A stretch of DNA of 64,000 nt from VMGX01 sp038065915 (GCA_038065915.1 JBBTPZ010000002.1:1-64000), one strand, 5' to 3'; positions 1 through 7,686 are shown, counted from the first letter of the stretch. Notes: generated by a model from the sequence alone, not told the origin. Translations and numbers: made by a program.

Positions 1-1137
1 TCAAACATTGTCACAACAGGACTTCCGATAAACACATCGGTACTTGGAACATACACAATTAGATACAATGTATCCGACTCACAAAGTTTATTCGCTCTCG
101 AAGTCACAAGAACAGTCACGGTTCAATCAGCGCCTCCTCTACCAATTATTCCTCCGGTTATTCCACCAGTTAATCCTCCGAGTGGAGGTGGTGGTGGGGG
201 TGGTGGTATATTCACTCAAAAAATAGTGATAACAAATGAAAAAATTACAAAAATAAATAACACTACCGCACTAATTTCTTGGACAACAAATTTACCAGCA
301 ACAAGTAGAGTTGCATACGGTGTTTATTCTTTATCTAATGAAAAATTAGATACAAGTAAAAATGATTATGGTTATGGAAATACAAATGTAGAATATACTG
401 CATTAACATATGCTCACTCAATGTTGATTACTAATCTTACGCCGGATGTAATTTATTATTTTAGGCCAAATTCATACAACAGCAATTCGCCGAGAGTTAT
501 TGGTATAGAATTGAATTTATCTATGAGTCAAATTTTAGGTCAATGTAATTATTTGTTAGAGTTTTTAAAGCTAGGAGCAAACAACAATATACAAGAAGTT
601 ATAAAATTACAAACATTCCTACGCAATTTTGAAGGATTTAAAAATCAAAAAATAACAGGAATATTTGATGAGGAAACATATAACGCAGTTTTGGAATTTC
701 AAAATAAATACAAAGCAAATATATTATCGCCGTGGAGTCATAACGAACCAACCGGTTTTGTTTATATAACAACAAAGAAAAAAATAAATGAAATTTATTG
801 TCAAAGAGAATTTCCACTATCTGTTGCAGAAAAAACCGAAATAGAAAGATTTAAAACACAGACAGGAACAATTATTGAAGAAATAAAACGAGAGGGTGGT
901 GACGTTAGAGATATAATTGGTAAAACGAACGAAGCAACAGGGACTGCTGTAGCGTTTATTGAAACAGAGAAAGCAACCACCACAACATCAATCATAGCTT
1001 CCGGGGCGAATGCGCTTGTTGCAGCTGTAGTAGAAATTCCAAATCAAGTTATAACTTCACTTGAATACACAGTAAAAGAAATAGCCAAGGGAGTTTATAA
1101 AGGCATTTTAGGATTTTCAAGATTATTTTTGAAATAA
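1..1137 (+). CDS. Cell-surface protein, 5'-truncated (Ig-like/FN3-like/peptidoglycan-binding)
   Basis: The frame is open from base 1, so the N-terminus lies outside the window. About 378 residues are visible. They begin with the end of an Ig-like/DUF5011-type repeat (LGTYTIRYNVSDSQ), followed by a proline-rich stretch and eight consecutive glycines. Next is an FN3-like domain (ALISWTTNLPATSRVAYG ... DVIYYFRPNS). A peptidoglycan-binding-type helical module follows (IQEVIKLQTFLRNF ... GIFDEETYNAVLEFQNKY). The tail is threonine-rich with a mildly hydrophobic C-terminal helix. This modular layout is common in Parcubacteria wall-associated proteins. A role in wall attachment or surface display is inferred; the true substrate is unknown. 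A strong hairpin terminator follows the stop. Confidence 0.7.
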   Translation, partial: SNIVTTGLPINTSVLGTYTIRYNVSDSQSLFALEVTRTVTVQSAPPLPIIPPVIPPVNPPSGGGGGGGGIFTQKIVITNEKITKINNTTALISWTTNLPATSRVAYGVYSLSNEKLDTSKNDYGYGNTNVEYTALTYAHSMLITNLTPDVIYYFRPNSYNSNSPRVIGIELNLSMSQILGQCNYLLEFLKLGANNNIQEVIKLQTFLRNFEGFKNQKITGIFDEETYNAVLEFQNKYKANILSPWSHNEPTGFVYITTKKKINEIYCQREFPLSVAEKTEIERFKTQTGTIIEEIKREGGDVRDIIGKTNEATGTAVAFIETEKATTTTSIIASGANALVAAVVEIPNQVITSLEYTVKEIAKGVYKGILGFSRLFLK

Positions 1138-1160
1138 AAAACCTATCTCAGAGGTTTTTT
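1136..1160 (+). terminator. Terminator of surface protein
   Basis: A hairpin with arms AAAAAACCT and AGGTTTTTT overlaps the stop codon and ends in T-rich sequence. Confidence 0.7.
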
Positions 1161-1181
1161 AAAAACCAAAAAAAATTATGG

Positions 1182-1210
1182 ATGAAAAAGCCCTCCCAGG
1201 GCTTTTTCAT
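1182..1210. terminator. Second palindromic terminator
   Basis: ATGAAAAAGCCC and GGGCTTTTTCAT are near-perfect inverted arms around a five-base loop. It may back up the previous terminator or insulate the next gene. A perfect DnaA-box-like TTATCCACA (1211-1219) directly follows. Confidence 0.6.
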
Positions 1211-1286
1211 TTATCCACACATTGTTATCTTGTCCAGTCGTGTTATCTTTTAGATAGAAAAGTTTTTTTAATTTTTTGGAGGATAA

Positions 1287-1622
1287 ATGTCTCAAAAATT
1301 TAAAGTAAGAAAATTTACGAGTTCTCTAAAAAAATTCCTTAATGTTGAAATTAGGGATAAGGTAGAGAATAGTGAGCACGAAAAATATTTCTTTGTTTTG
1401 GAAGCGAAAAAACAAATATTATTTACCGATATTTCAAAAAGAATAAGAATATTTGTTAAAAAATTTGGATATAATCTTTCTCAAGAAAATCCAAAAATGG
1501 GATATGTTTTATTTGTAAATTGCGACAAAAAATTATATGTCGGAATAAACAATAATTCAGGTCCACTAAAATATGGCCTTGGCGAAAGAATTATATTAGA
1601 ACTCGTATTTTCCAAAAATTAA
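1287..1622 (+). CDS. Hypothetical protein, 111 aa
   Basis: A GGAGG Shine-Dalgarno sequence sits 7 nt before the ATG, and a terminator follows directly after the stop. The product is basic and lysine/phenylalanine-rich, with alternating predicted beta strands (KYFFVLEAKKQILFTD, YVLFVNCDKKLYVG). No signal peptide, membrane segment or known motif was recognised. It is one of several monocistronic orphan genes in this window with their own expression signals, which supports it being real. Function unknown. Confidence 0.65.
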   Translation: MSQKFKVRKFTSSLKKFLNVEIRDKVENSEHEKYFFVLEAKKQILFTDISKRIRIFVKKFGYNLSQENPKMGYVLFVNCDKKLYVGINNNSGPLKYGLGERIILELVFSKN

Positions 1623-1652
1623 TGCCACATTTTTTTGAAATGTGGCATTTTT
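1621..1652 (+). terminator. Terminator of the 111-aa gene
   Basis: The AATGCCACAT and ATGTGGCATT stem is followed by TTTT, immediately downstream of the stop codon. Confidence 0.8.
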
Positions 1653-1665
1653 GTATATAAAAATA

Positions 1666-1695
1666 AGGCCAAAATCTTGTTAAGATTTTGGCCTT
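1666..1695 (-). terminator. Terminator of the T9SS-type protein gene
   Basis: AGGCCAAAATCTT and AAGATTTTGGCCT form a perfect 13-bp stem with a GTT loop, just past the stop of the minus-strand gene. Downstream sequence on that strand is T-rich. Confidence 0.75.
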
Positions 1696-1708
1696 GTCTG
1701 CAAAGGAA

Positions 1709-2782
1709 CTACTTCAGAAACATCATTTTACCATTAAGAACTTTGTTTTTAGTTTGTAAGATATAAAAATAAGTTCCACTCGGTAAACCGGTTGCGTCAA
1801 AATTAATTTCATATTGGCCTATATTTTTGTATTCATTGACCAATGTAGAAACATTTTGACCGAGAGAATTGTAAACATCAATTTTTACTTCAGAAGGTTC
1901 AGGAATTTCATATCTGATTGTAGTTGTAGGATTAAACGGATTAGGATAATTTGATAACAGATATTTCGTTGGTAATGAATTATCGTTAACGTCTGTAATC
2001 CCTGACACAATTATTGTGCGAGTTTTTGTGTCAGTTAATCCTCCGGCATCTTTTACTGTGTATGCGCGGTAAAAAATACCATTGCCGGGCACAACAAGAT
2101 TTGTAGTGATTTGTACCTTACCAGTTAGATCACCGTCTTCTTTGTCTGTTGCAGTATAACCCGGTTCATGACTCAATTCACTGATTTTTGTGATGTAAAG
2201 TGGGTTTGCTCCTATTAATGTAATAACTGGAGCACTATTAAGCGGGGTGATTGTTGTAAACAATCCAGTCGCCAATAATTTTCCCAAATCAAATGCTACG
2301 AGGTCTCCTTCAATTGGACCATCGTACGTAAATTTCAATTTTGCATTACCGGAATATAATGACAAGTTCAAAAGAATCGTTCGCCATTTCCAGTTAGTGG
2401 AACCGGTAGATGTTGCTGTCCAAATCTGATGCCATGTTGTACCGTTATTTGTTGATATTGAAATATTATATTTCATATATGAAATATAATATTCATTGTA
2501 AGCAACATCAACTGATAAATTAGTAATACCGGTTAAAGAAAACTGACCAGTAACTACTGAACCAGTTTTGCTACTTGGTTTGTTCCATTCTCCAAACGCG
2601 GTTTTTTGTTGTTCGCGCGGGAGAAGATTATTAGGATTTGTTTGATTCACAGACGGAACTTTAGTTGCGTCCCATCCGCTTATTGCCCACCCATCGGGGA
2701 ATCCTTTGTTGGGTGTTTGCGCTTGTACAAAACATGCAAGGGAAAATAAAACAACTATCAGAAAAGGAATTATTTTTTTCAT
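1709..2782 (-). CDS. Secreted protein with DUF5011-like domain and T9SS (Por) C-terminal sorting domain
   Basis: The 357-aa product has a clear N-terminal signal peptide (MKKIIPFLIVVLFSLACF, Ala-Gln-Ala cleavage region). Residues about 25-170 look like a beta-sandwich lectin or MAM-like domain. A DUF5011-like Ig domain follows at about 183-262 (GYTATDKEDGDLTGKVQITT). The last 80 residues match the type A type IX secretion sorting domain: NYPNPFNPTTTIRYEIPE, VKIDVYNSLGQ, LPSGTYFYILQT and a closing K. That C-terminal signature is typical of Bacteroidetes, Chlorobi and Ignavibacteria, which have an outer membrane; CPR cells are not expected to have T9SS. An AGGAGG sequence precedes the ATG. Base composition looks richer in G+C than its neighbours by eye. 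Transfer is inferred; a mis-joined contig is the alternative. Confidence 0.85.
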   Translation of the reverse strand: MKKIIPFLIVVLFSLACFVQAQTPNKGFPDGWAISGWDATKVPSVNQTNPNNLLPREQQKTAFGEWNKPSSKTGSVVTGQFSLTGITNLSVDVAYNEYYISYMKYNISISTNNGTTWHQIWTATSTGSTNWKWRTILLNLSLYSGNAKLKFTYDGPIEGDLVAFDLGKLLATGLFTTITPLNSAPVITLIGANPLYITKISELSHEPGYTATDKEDGDLTGKVQITTNLVVPGNGIFYRAYTVKDAGGLTDTKTRTIIVSGITDVNDNSLPTKYLLSNYPNPFNPTTTIRYEIPEPSEVKIDVYNSLGQNVSTLVNEYKNIGQYEINFDATGLPSGTYFYILQTKNKVLNGKMMFLK

Positions 2783-3020
2783 TACGCCTCCTGCGTATTT
2801 GTGATTGATTTATTTAAAATTTCAAACATCTAATTTCAATAAGAATAATATCATACTTATATAAATAGGTCAATGTTAAAAAAATAAAAAAAATTAGCAG
2901 TTATTTTCATATTAAAATGTAAATAAAAAATTATTTTTACACTGTGGATAACTTTTAGTACTTTTCTTTTTACTCCTTAATCAGAGCCATTTAAATATGT
3001 GGATAACTATATGTGACAAT

Positions 3021-3077
3021 GTGGGATAGGGTGGTATATACTTATATACAAGTGGGATAAAGTGGATAAGTGGATAA
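3021..3077 (+). promoter_or_regulatory. Probable MraZ operator (GTGG repeats)
   Basis: GTGGG/GTGGT occur at 3021 and 3031, and GTGGG/GTGGA at 3052, 3062 and 3070. Two of the pairs are exactly 10 nt apart. Known MraZ boxes in E. coli and Mollicutes are GTGG-type repeats with 10-nt periodicity directly upstream of mraZ. Autorepression of the dcw operon is inferred from this. The last repeats read AGTGGATAA, so DnaA could in principle bind here too. Confidence 0.65.
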
Positions 3078-3093
3078 CTCACTTTTATTCTTT

Positions 3094-3143
3094 GACTTTA
3101 AAATCTCTTAACGAGATTTTAAAGAGTCGTGCTGGGTTTTAAT
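3094..3143 (-). repeat. Interspersed stem-loop repeat (CACGACTCTTTAAAA family), copy 1
   Basis: TTTAAAATCTC and GAGATTTTAAA arms are followed by AGTCGTGCTGGGTTTTAATC. The same unit lies on the opposite strand at 8096-8148 and 50287-50340, with compensatory changes in the stem. Confidence 0.65.
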
Positions 3144-3153
3144 CTCTTAAACT

Positions 3154-3588
3154 ATGCTGATAGGAGAATATACACATACAATTGATTTAAAAAAACGACT
3201 TTCACTTCCCACAAAGTTTCGTAAGGAGTTGGGAAAGAAAGTTGTCCTTACCCATGGGTTAGATAATTGTATTTTTATTTATACCACATCCAATTGGGAA
3301 AATTTTACAAAAAAATTATCGGAACTCTCAATGGGTCAATCCGATTCCAGAAGTTTTAACAGGTTTATGTTGGCCGGAGCTGTTGAGGCGGAAATAGACG
3401 GAGCTGGCAGAATTTTAATTCCAGATTTTTTGAAAGATTTTGCCAATTTGAAAAACAAGGTCGTGTTGATTGGTGTTCGCGACAGGGTTGAAATTTGGAA
3501 TGATAAGGCATGGGCAGAATACAAGAAAGTAATTGAAAAACAGGCAGACACTTTTGCTGAAAAATTAGGAGAGATAGGAATGATCTAA
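3154..3588 (+). CDS. mraZ: Transcriptional regulator MraZ
   Basis: The 144 aa match family length. Two SpoVT-AbrB-type repeats are visible: IGEYTHTIDLKKRLSLPTKF (about 2-21) and GAVEAEIDGAGRILIPDFL (about 74-92), each with the conserved D-x-x-R-(L/I) core. MraZ is a DNA-binding repressor of its own division/cell-wall operon. It is first in a mraZ-rsmH-ftsL-ftsI order, the classical start of the dcw cluster. A GTGG-repeat operator lies upstream. No obvious Shine-Dalgarno precedes the ATG. Confidence 0.95.
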   Translation: MLIGEYTHTIDLKKRLSLPTKFRKELGKKVVLTHGLDNCIFIYTTSNWENFTKKLSELSMGQSDSRSFNRFMLAGAVEAEIDGAGRILIPDFLKDFANLKNKVVLIGVRDRVEIWNDKAWAEYKKVIEKQADTFAEKLGEIGMI

Positions 3589-3592
3589 CACT

Positions 3593-3640
3593 TCGTCGCA
3601 GATAAATGCAGATAACAAAACGCAGATAGACGCAGATAAA
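3593..3640 (+). repeat. CGCAGATAA-type short repeats
   Basis: Between mraZ and rsmH there are four spaced copies of GCAGATA (CGCAGATAAATGCAGATAAC and so on). The same motif in inverse orientation (ATCTGCGTNNATCTGCG) occurs near 13340-13385 and 63836-63880, and a degraded form near 31040-31090. Function unknown. Confidence 0.6.
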
Positions 3641-3646
3641 AAAATA

Positions 3647-4573
3647 ATGAAGCAAGACAACAATACATCCAGACACATACCAGTTCTTTTAAAAGAAACA
3701 ATAGAAGGTTTAAATTTGAAAAGGGGAGACATTGTTATTGATGCAACATTAGGAGAAGGAGGTCATTCATTTGAGATATGTAAAAATCTCAACGGGGATG
3801 TATTCATAATAGGAATAGAAGCTGACACAGACGCAATAGAAAAGGCAAAAGAAAAATTTTTTTCAAATAATATAACAAAAAAATCTAAGTTTGTTTTTAA
3901 AGAAGGAAATTTTAGAAATCTTGAAAACATACTGAATGAGTTAAAAATAGGAAATATAGATGGAGTATTATTTGATTTAGGAATTAGGTCGGCAAACATA
4001 GAAGAATCCCAAAGAGGTTTTACATTTCAAAAAGATGAACCTCTTATAATGACACTTTCAAAACAATCAACATCAGAACCGTTTACTGCTGAAGAAATAG
4101 TAAATGAATGGGAAGAAGAAAACATCGTTGATATTTTGGATGGTTATGGGGAAGAAAGGTTTGCCAAACAAATTGCGAAAAATATAATTTTGAGAAGAAA
4201 AATTAAACCGATAAAAACAACATTTGAATTAGTAGAAATTATTTCTACGGCAATACCAAAAAGATACAGAGAAGGAAGAACACATTTTGCAACGAAAACA
4301 TTTCAAGCATTAAGAATTACAGTAAACGATGAAATAGGAGCTTTGAAAGAGGGGATAGTAAAAGCATTTGATAAATTAAACAAAGGGGGAAGGATGGCAG
4401 TTATATCTTTTCATAGTATAGAGGATAGAATTATCAAAAGATTTTTTAAGGAAAAAGTGTTGGAGAAAAAAGGAGTTTTAGTGACAAAAAAACCAATTAC
4501 ACCAAGCGACGAAGAAATATTAAAAAATCCTCGTTCACGAAGTGGAAAATTAAGAATTATTCAAAAAATATGA
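3647..4573 (+). CDS. rsmH: 16S rRNA m4C1402 methyltransferase RsmH (MraW)
   Basis: The 308 aa match the family. The start HIPVLLKETIEGLNLKRGD is diagnostic. The SAM-binding motif DATLGEGGHS is at about 33-42, followed by GVLFDLGIRS and the C-terminal VISFHSIEDRIIKRFF and NPRSRSGKLR. It methylates C1402 N4 in the 30S P site. The stop overlaps the next start (ATGA, 4570-4573), indicating translational coupling in the dcw operon. Confidence 0.97.
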   Translation: MKQDNNTSRHIPVLLKETIEGLNLKRGDIVIDATLGEGGHSFEICKNLNGDVFIIGIEADTDAIEKAKEKFFSNNITKKSKFVFKEGNFRNLENILNELKIGNIDGVLFDLGIRSANIEESQRGFTFQKDEPLIMTLSKQSTSEPFTAEEIVNEWEEENIVDILDGYGEERFAKQIAKNIILRRKIKPIKTTFELVEIISTAIPKRYREGRTHFATKTFQALRITVNDEIGALKEGIVKAFDKLNKGGRMAVISFHSIEDRIIKRFFKEKVLEKKGVLVTKKPITPSDEEILKNPRSRSGKLRIIQKI

Positions 4574-4950
4574 CGCAACAAATGGCACAAAATATAAATA
4601 CAGGATTTGGTTTTATTAATTCTATTTTAGATAAAAAATTAGTAGCTAAAATTAGTAAAACAGAAAAAAGAATTTTTTATTCCGCGATATTCTTTTTAAT
4701 TTTTGTGTCAATATTTTATGCATATTTTGTGAATCAAACAATCAGGAATGTTGCTAAAAGAGAAAACATTGAAAATGAAATTAAAACAATCGTTTCTAAT
4801 ATAAGTGAACTTGAATTACAATATCTTTCAAAAAAAAATAATCTAACTTTGGATTATGCTTATTCCATCGGTTTTAAAGAAGTAAATAAAATAAATTATA
4901 TATCTAAAGGAACAGAAATTAACGGTTTAACATTGCATGGAGGAATCTAA
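4570..4950 (+). CDS. ftsL: FtsL-like division protein
   Basis: This 126-aa protein has one membrane helix (about 37-58, FYSAIFFLIFVSIFYAYFV) followed by a short coiled coil (NVAKRENIENEIKTIVSNIS). This is the bitopic FtsL/DivIC architecture. Assignment rests mainly on topology and position between rsmH and ftsI, because FtsL sequences are poorly conserved. It overlaps rsmH by 4 nt and ftsI by 14 nt. Confidence 0.65.
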   Translation: MTQQMAQNINTGFGFINSILDKKLVAKISKTEKRIFYSAIFFLIFVSIFYAYFVNQTIRNVAKRENIENEIKTIVSNISELELQYLSKKNNLTLDYAYSIGFKEVNKINYISKGTEINGLTLHGGI

Positions 4951-6658
4951 TAGTTTGTTTAGAATAAGAGTTATCTCCTTTTTTATTTTGGGGTTTTTTC
5001 TTGTTTTAGTAATAAGTTTATATTTCATTCAAATTGTTAATGGAGACAATTATTCTATAAAAGCGGATAAACAATATTTACGCCCTAACGAAAATATCTT
5101 TGATAGAGGTTCTATTTTTTTTCAAGACAAAAATGGGATTAATATTTCTGCTGCAACTCTAAAAATGGGTTTTGTTCTTGCAATAAACCCTAAATTAATA
5201 GATTCTTCTAAAGAAAAAGAAGTTTATGAAAAATTATCTAAAATAGTTAAAATAGATGAAAGCAATTATTTTGAAAAGATAGCTAAAAAAACAGACCCCT
5301 ACGAAGAAATAGGTGAACATTTAACATCAAAAATTGCACAAAAAATAACCGAATTAAAATTAACAGGAGTTAATGTTTATAAAGAAAGATGGAGATTTTA
5401 TCCTGGAAATAGTTTAGCAAGCAATGTGATAGGTTTTATAGGATTTCAAGGTGACGAATTGGCCGGCAGATATGGAATAGAAAGTTATTATGAAAATATT
5501 TTAACTCGTAAAGATAAAAATGTTTATGTTAACTTTTTTGCAGAAATTTTTTCAGATGTAAGCGCAACACTCGGTGATGATAATCAAAAAAGAGAAGGGA
5601 ATGTGGTTACAACAATAGAACCAATAGTGCAGGGTTTTTTTGAAGAGAAATTGCAAGAAATAAATGAGAAATGGAGTTCGAGAAAAACAGTTGGTGTGAT
5701 AATGAATCCAAAAAATGGAGAAATTTATGCAATGGGTATTTACCCAAGTTTTAATTTGAATGATTTTTCTAACGAGAAAGATGTGTCTATTTTTTCAAAT
5801 CCGATTATTGAAAATGTTTTTGAAATGGGTTCCATAATGAAACCACTCACAATGGCATCTGGTCTTGACGATGGAGTTGTGACGGCTGAAACTGAATATA
5901 ATGACAAAGGATTTTTAGTTTTAAACGGGGCAAAGATTTCAAACTATGATGGAAAGGGCAGGGGGAAAGTAAATATGCAGGAAGTTTTAAATCAATCTCT
6001 AAATACCGGAGCTTCATTTATTGTGAGCAAATTAGGAAATAAAAAATTTGCTGATTATATGAAAAACTTTGGTCTTGGCGAAGAAACTGGAATTGATTTA
6101 CCAAACGAATCGATTGGGATTATAGATAACTTGGAAAGCCCGAGGGACTTGGAATATGCGACGGCATCTTTCGGACAAGGAATAGCGATAAGTCCTATAA
6201 CAACAGTGAGGGCACTTTCTACTTTATCCAACGGGGGACTTTTAGTTACACCGCACATTGTTAAAAAAGTAGAATATAAAAATGGACTTTCAAAAACAAT
6301 TCGCGGAGAAACAGATAAAAGAGTAATAAAAAAAGAAACATCAGACGAAATTACAAGAATGCTTGTGGAAGTTGTTGATTCTGCACTTTTGGGTGGAACT
6401 GTTAAATTGGAGAGATATAGTATTGCGGCTAAAACAGGAACTGCACAAATTCCTGACCCTGTCAATGGAGGGTATTATAAAGATAGATTTTTGCACTCAT
6501 TTTTTGGATATTTTCCAGCGTATAATCCAAGGTTTATTGTATTTTTAATGACCATAGAACCAAAAGGAGTTAATTTTGCATCTCACACGCTCACACAACC
6601 ATTTATAGATACTGCTAAATTTTTGATAAATTATTATGAGATTCCTCCGGATAGATAA
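4937..6658 (+). CDS. ftsI: Penicillin-binding protein, FtsI-type transpeptidase
   Basis: The 573-aa protein has an N-terminal membrane anchor (about 9-33) and a dimerisation region containing RPNENIFDRGSIFF. The transpeptidase domain carries the three active-site motifs: S-x-x-K in EMGSIMKP (about 298), S-x-N in NQSLNTGAS and K-T-G in AAKTGTAQIPD. It cross-links septal peptidoglycan with the FtsW-type glycosyltransferase, which is encoded at 25430-26536. It is the last gene of this dcw segment. Confidence 0.93.
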   Translation: MEESNSLFRIRVISFFILGFFLVLVISLYFIQIVNGDNYSIKADKQYLRPNENIFDRGSIFFQDKNGINISAATLKMGFVLAINPKLIDSSKEKEVYEKLSKIVKIDESNYFEKIAKKTDPYEEIGEHLTSKIAQKITELKLTGVNVYKERWRFYPGNSLASNVIGFIGFQGDELAGRYGIESYYENILTRKDKNVYVNFFAEIFSDVSATLGDDNQKREGNVVTTIEPIVQGFFEEKLQEINEKWSSRKTVGVIMNPKNGEIYAMGIYPSFNLNDFSNEKDVSIFSNPIIENVFEMGSIMKPLTMASGLDDGVVTAETEYNDKGFLVLNGAKISNYDGKGRGKVNMQEVLNQSLNTGASFIVSKLGNKKFADYMKNFGLGEETGIDLPNESIGIIDNLESPRDLEYATASFGQGIAISPITTVRALSTLSNGGLLVTPHIVKKVEYKNGLSKTIRGETDKRVIKKETSDEITRMLVEVVDSALLGGTVKLERYSIAAKTGTAQIPDPVNGGYYKDRFLHSFFGYFPAYNPRFIVFLMTIEPKGVNFASHTLTQPFIDTAKFLINYYEIPPDR

Positions 6659-6720
6659 AAATCATAAAATCAAGAAATCAAGAAATCAAGAAATCATAAA
6701 AACATAAAGACAAAAAACTA
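6659..6720 (+). repeat. AAATCAAG short tandem repeat
   Basis: Three tandem 9-nt units (AATCAAGAA) are flanked by AAATCATAAAA variants. Similar AAATCA(C/T)AAA tracts occur near 17100 and 27825. No function is apparent. Confidence 0.5.
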
Positions 6721-6748
6721 AAAATCTTTATTAAAAATACAAAAAATG

Positions 6749-6754
6749 TATAAT
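6749..6754 (+). promoter_or_regulatory. -10 box of tRNA-Glu
   Basis: A perfect TATAAT sits 11 nt before the mature tRNA 5' end. The -35 is weak (TTTATT around 6727). Confidence 0.5.
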
Positions 6755-6765
6755 CTTTATGTTTT

Positions 6766-6837
6766 GGCCTCATCGTCTAACGGTTAGGACAACGGGTTCT
6801 CAATCCGTCAATCGGGGTCCGATTCCCCGTGAGGTCA
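6766..6837 (+). tRNA. tRNA-Glu (anticodon CUC)
   Basis: A 72-nt cloverleaf: acceptor GGCCTCA pairs with TGAGGTC (one G-U), D arm TCGTCTAACGGTTAGGAC, anticodon arm ACGGGTTCTCAATCCGT with loop TTCTCAA giving CUC, and T arm CGGGGTCCGATTCCCCG. CUC reads GAG, so this is the minor Glu isoacceptor. CCA is not encoded (CAT follows). The last 15 bases of the gene plus CAT are repeated 122 bp downstream. Confidence 0.95.
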
Positions 6838-6962
6838 CATGAAATAAATATTCAAACTTGTTTTTTGAGTATTTATTTAGGTCTAGGGGAATCGGACGGT
6901 TTTTGAGAAGCAAAAACCGCGGGGTTTGCTTGAATAAGCAAACATTCCCCGTGAGGTCACAT
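6822..6962 (+). mobile_element. 122-bp insertion-like unit bounded by a 19-bp tRNA 3'-end duplication
   Basis: ATTCCCCGTGAGGTCACAT at 6822-6840 (tRNA 3' end) is repeated exactly at 6944-6962. Between them, 6886-6897 is the exact reverse complement of the tRNA T arm (6817-6828). Tandem hairpins 6897-6919 (CGGTTTTT/CAAAAACCG) and 6924-6943 (GTTTGCTT/AAGCAAAC) sit inside an outer GGGGAAT/ATTCCCC stem, giving a three-way junction. Integrases often use tRNA 3' ends as att sites. No integrase is present here, so this may be a scar or a structured palindromic element. Confidence 0.5.
6842..6878 (+). terminator. AT-rich hairpin after tRNA-Glu
   Basis: The arms AAATAAATA and TATTTATTT enclose an inner CAAA/TTTG pair. 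It could end tRNA transcription, though it lacks a GC-rich stem. Confidence 0.4.
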
Positions 6963-6970
6963 ATAAAATA

Positions 6971-7001
6971 AAATCCCTCCCTGCTAGCAGAGAGGGATTT
7001 G
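6971..7001. terminator. Palindromic terminator (CTAGCAG core)
   Basis: AAATCCCTCCCTGCTAGCAG followed by AGAGGGATTT forms a long stem. A near-identical hairpin at 35538-35568 ends another small gene. Confidence 0.7.
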
Positions 7002-7004
7002 TCT

Positions 7005-7322
7005 TTAAGAAGCCAACAAAAATTTTTCTAATTCCATTCTATTGCAACAAAAACTTGCTATTGGAACGCCGTTGTCTCTTATTGTAAGAGACATTTTATC
7101 TTCTTCATTTATATTTAGACCAGAAAAGATACTTACAAGTTTATTTATCGTGTGAGTGTCTTTTCCATCAAAAGAGATTTTTGCCCCAAGGGTCCCTATC
7201 CTTGAAACTTTCTTTTCTCCCACTGTGTAAAGAAGACTTTTTAGTAAGACTTCGGCATTTTCAGTATTCTTGCGAATTACTGTTACCGAGATGCTTCTTG
7301 GCATAATTTTCTTTGTTACCAT
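7005..7322 (-). CDS. Hypothetical protein, 105 aa
   Basis: This is a small soluble protein with alternating basic beta-strand patterns (RSISVTVIRKNTENAEVLL ... GTLGAKISFDG). It has two adjacent cysteines near the C-terminus (FCCNRMELEKFL). AGGAATTTC precedes the ATG and a strong hairpin lies after the stop, so it is probably monocistronic. No family was recognised. Confidence 0.6.
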   Translation of the reverse strand: MVTKKIMPRSISVTVIRKNTENAEVLLKSLLYTVGEKKVSRIGTLGAKISFDGKDTHTINKLVSIFSGLNINEEDKMSLTIRDNGVPIASFCCNRMELEKFLLAS

Positions 7323-7482
7323 GAAGAAATTCCTTTTTAAATTGAAAGATCAGTTTTTTGTGAATCCGTGAATGATTATAATGGAATATTATAGTTTGTC
7401 AATCATTTGTATGTGCTTGACAAATATTTTAGTTATGATATCATATTAAGCAGATATTCTTTCAATATTATATGGAGTCAAA

Positions 7483-7605
7483 ATGGAAGGCGATTGGAAA
7501 ATACCAATAGCAATTATTAGTTTTATATTTGCCATGTTTTGTTTGTTTACTTCGAAAGAAGCGAACGGGCTATCATGGTCAGAATTTTTTAGGGAAAAGA
7601 TGTGA
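7483..7605 (+). CDS. Small membrane protein, 40 aa
   Basis: This short frame starts at ATG 7483 with GGAG seven nt upstream. The product begins MEGDWKIPIAIISFIFAMFC, giving one hydrophobic helix (about 7-22), followed by a polar tail ending SWSEFFREKM. A promoter-like TTGACA (7418-7423) lies upstream. A GCGC-GGAAAT hairpin follows at 7619-7643. Its own signals suggest it is expressed; function unknown. Confidence 0.5.
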   Translation: MEGDWKIPIAIISFIFAMFCLFTSKEANGLSWSEFFREKM

Positions 7606-7686
7606 ACTTTTCCAAAAGAGCGCGGAAATATGAATTTCTGCGCCTTCTTGTTTATTTTTTAAAAATCCTGTAATATACTGTCTAAT

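Larger units (their letters stand above)
2783..3153. other. AT-rich intergenic region before mraZ
   Basis: This is a 371-bp spacer between two divergent genes. It contains two perfect DnaA-box-like TGTGGATAA sites (2943-2951, 2999-3007), an array of GTGG repeats (3021-3077), and a stem-loop (3094-3127) belonging to an interspersed repeat family. No ORF was supported. Confidence 0.7.

Noticed and set aside
44..226. 60-aa ORF near the window start
   Set aside because: Out of frame with the surface protein, whose frame is open from base 1 and encodes recognisable Ig and Gly-rich parts.
2941..3080. Replication origin
   Set aside because: Only four DnaA-like sites, no dnaA/dnaN nearby, and the GTGG spacing is better explained as a MraZ operator.
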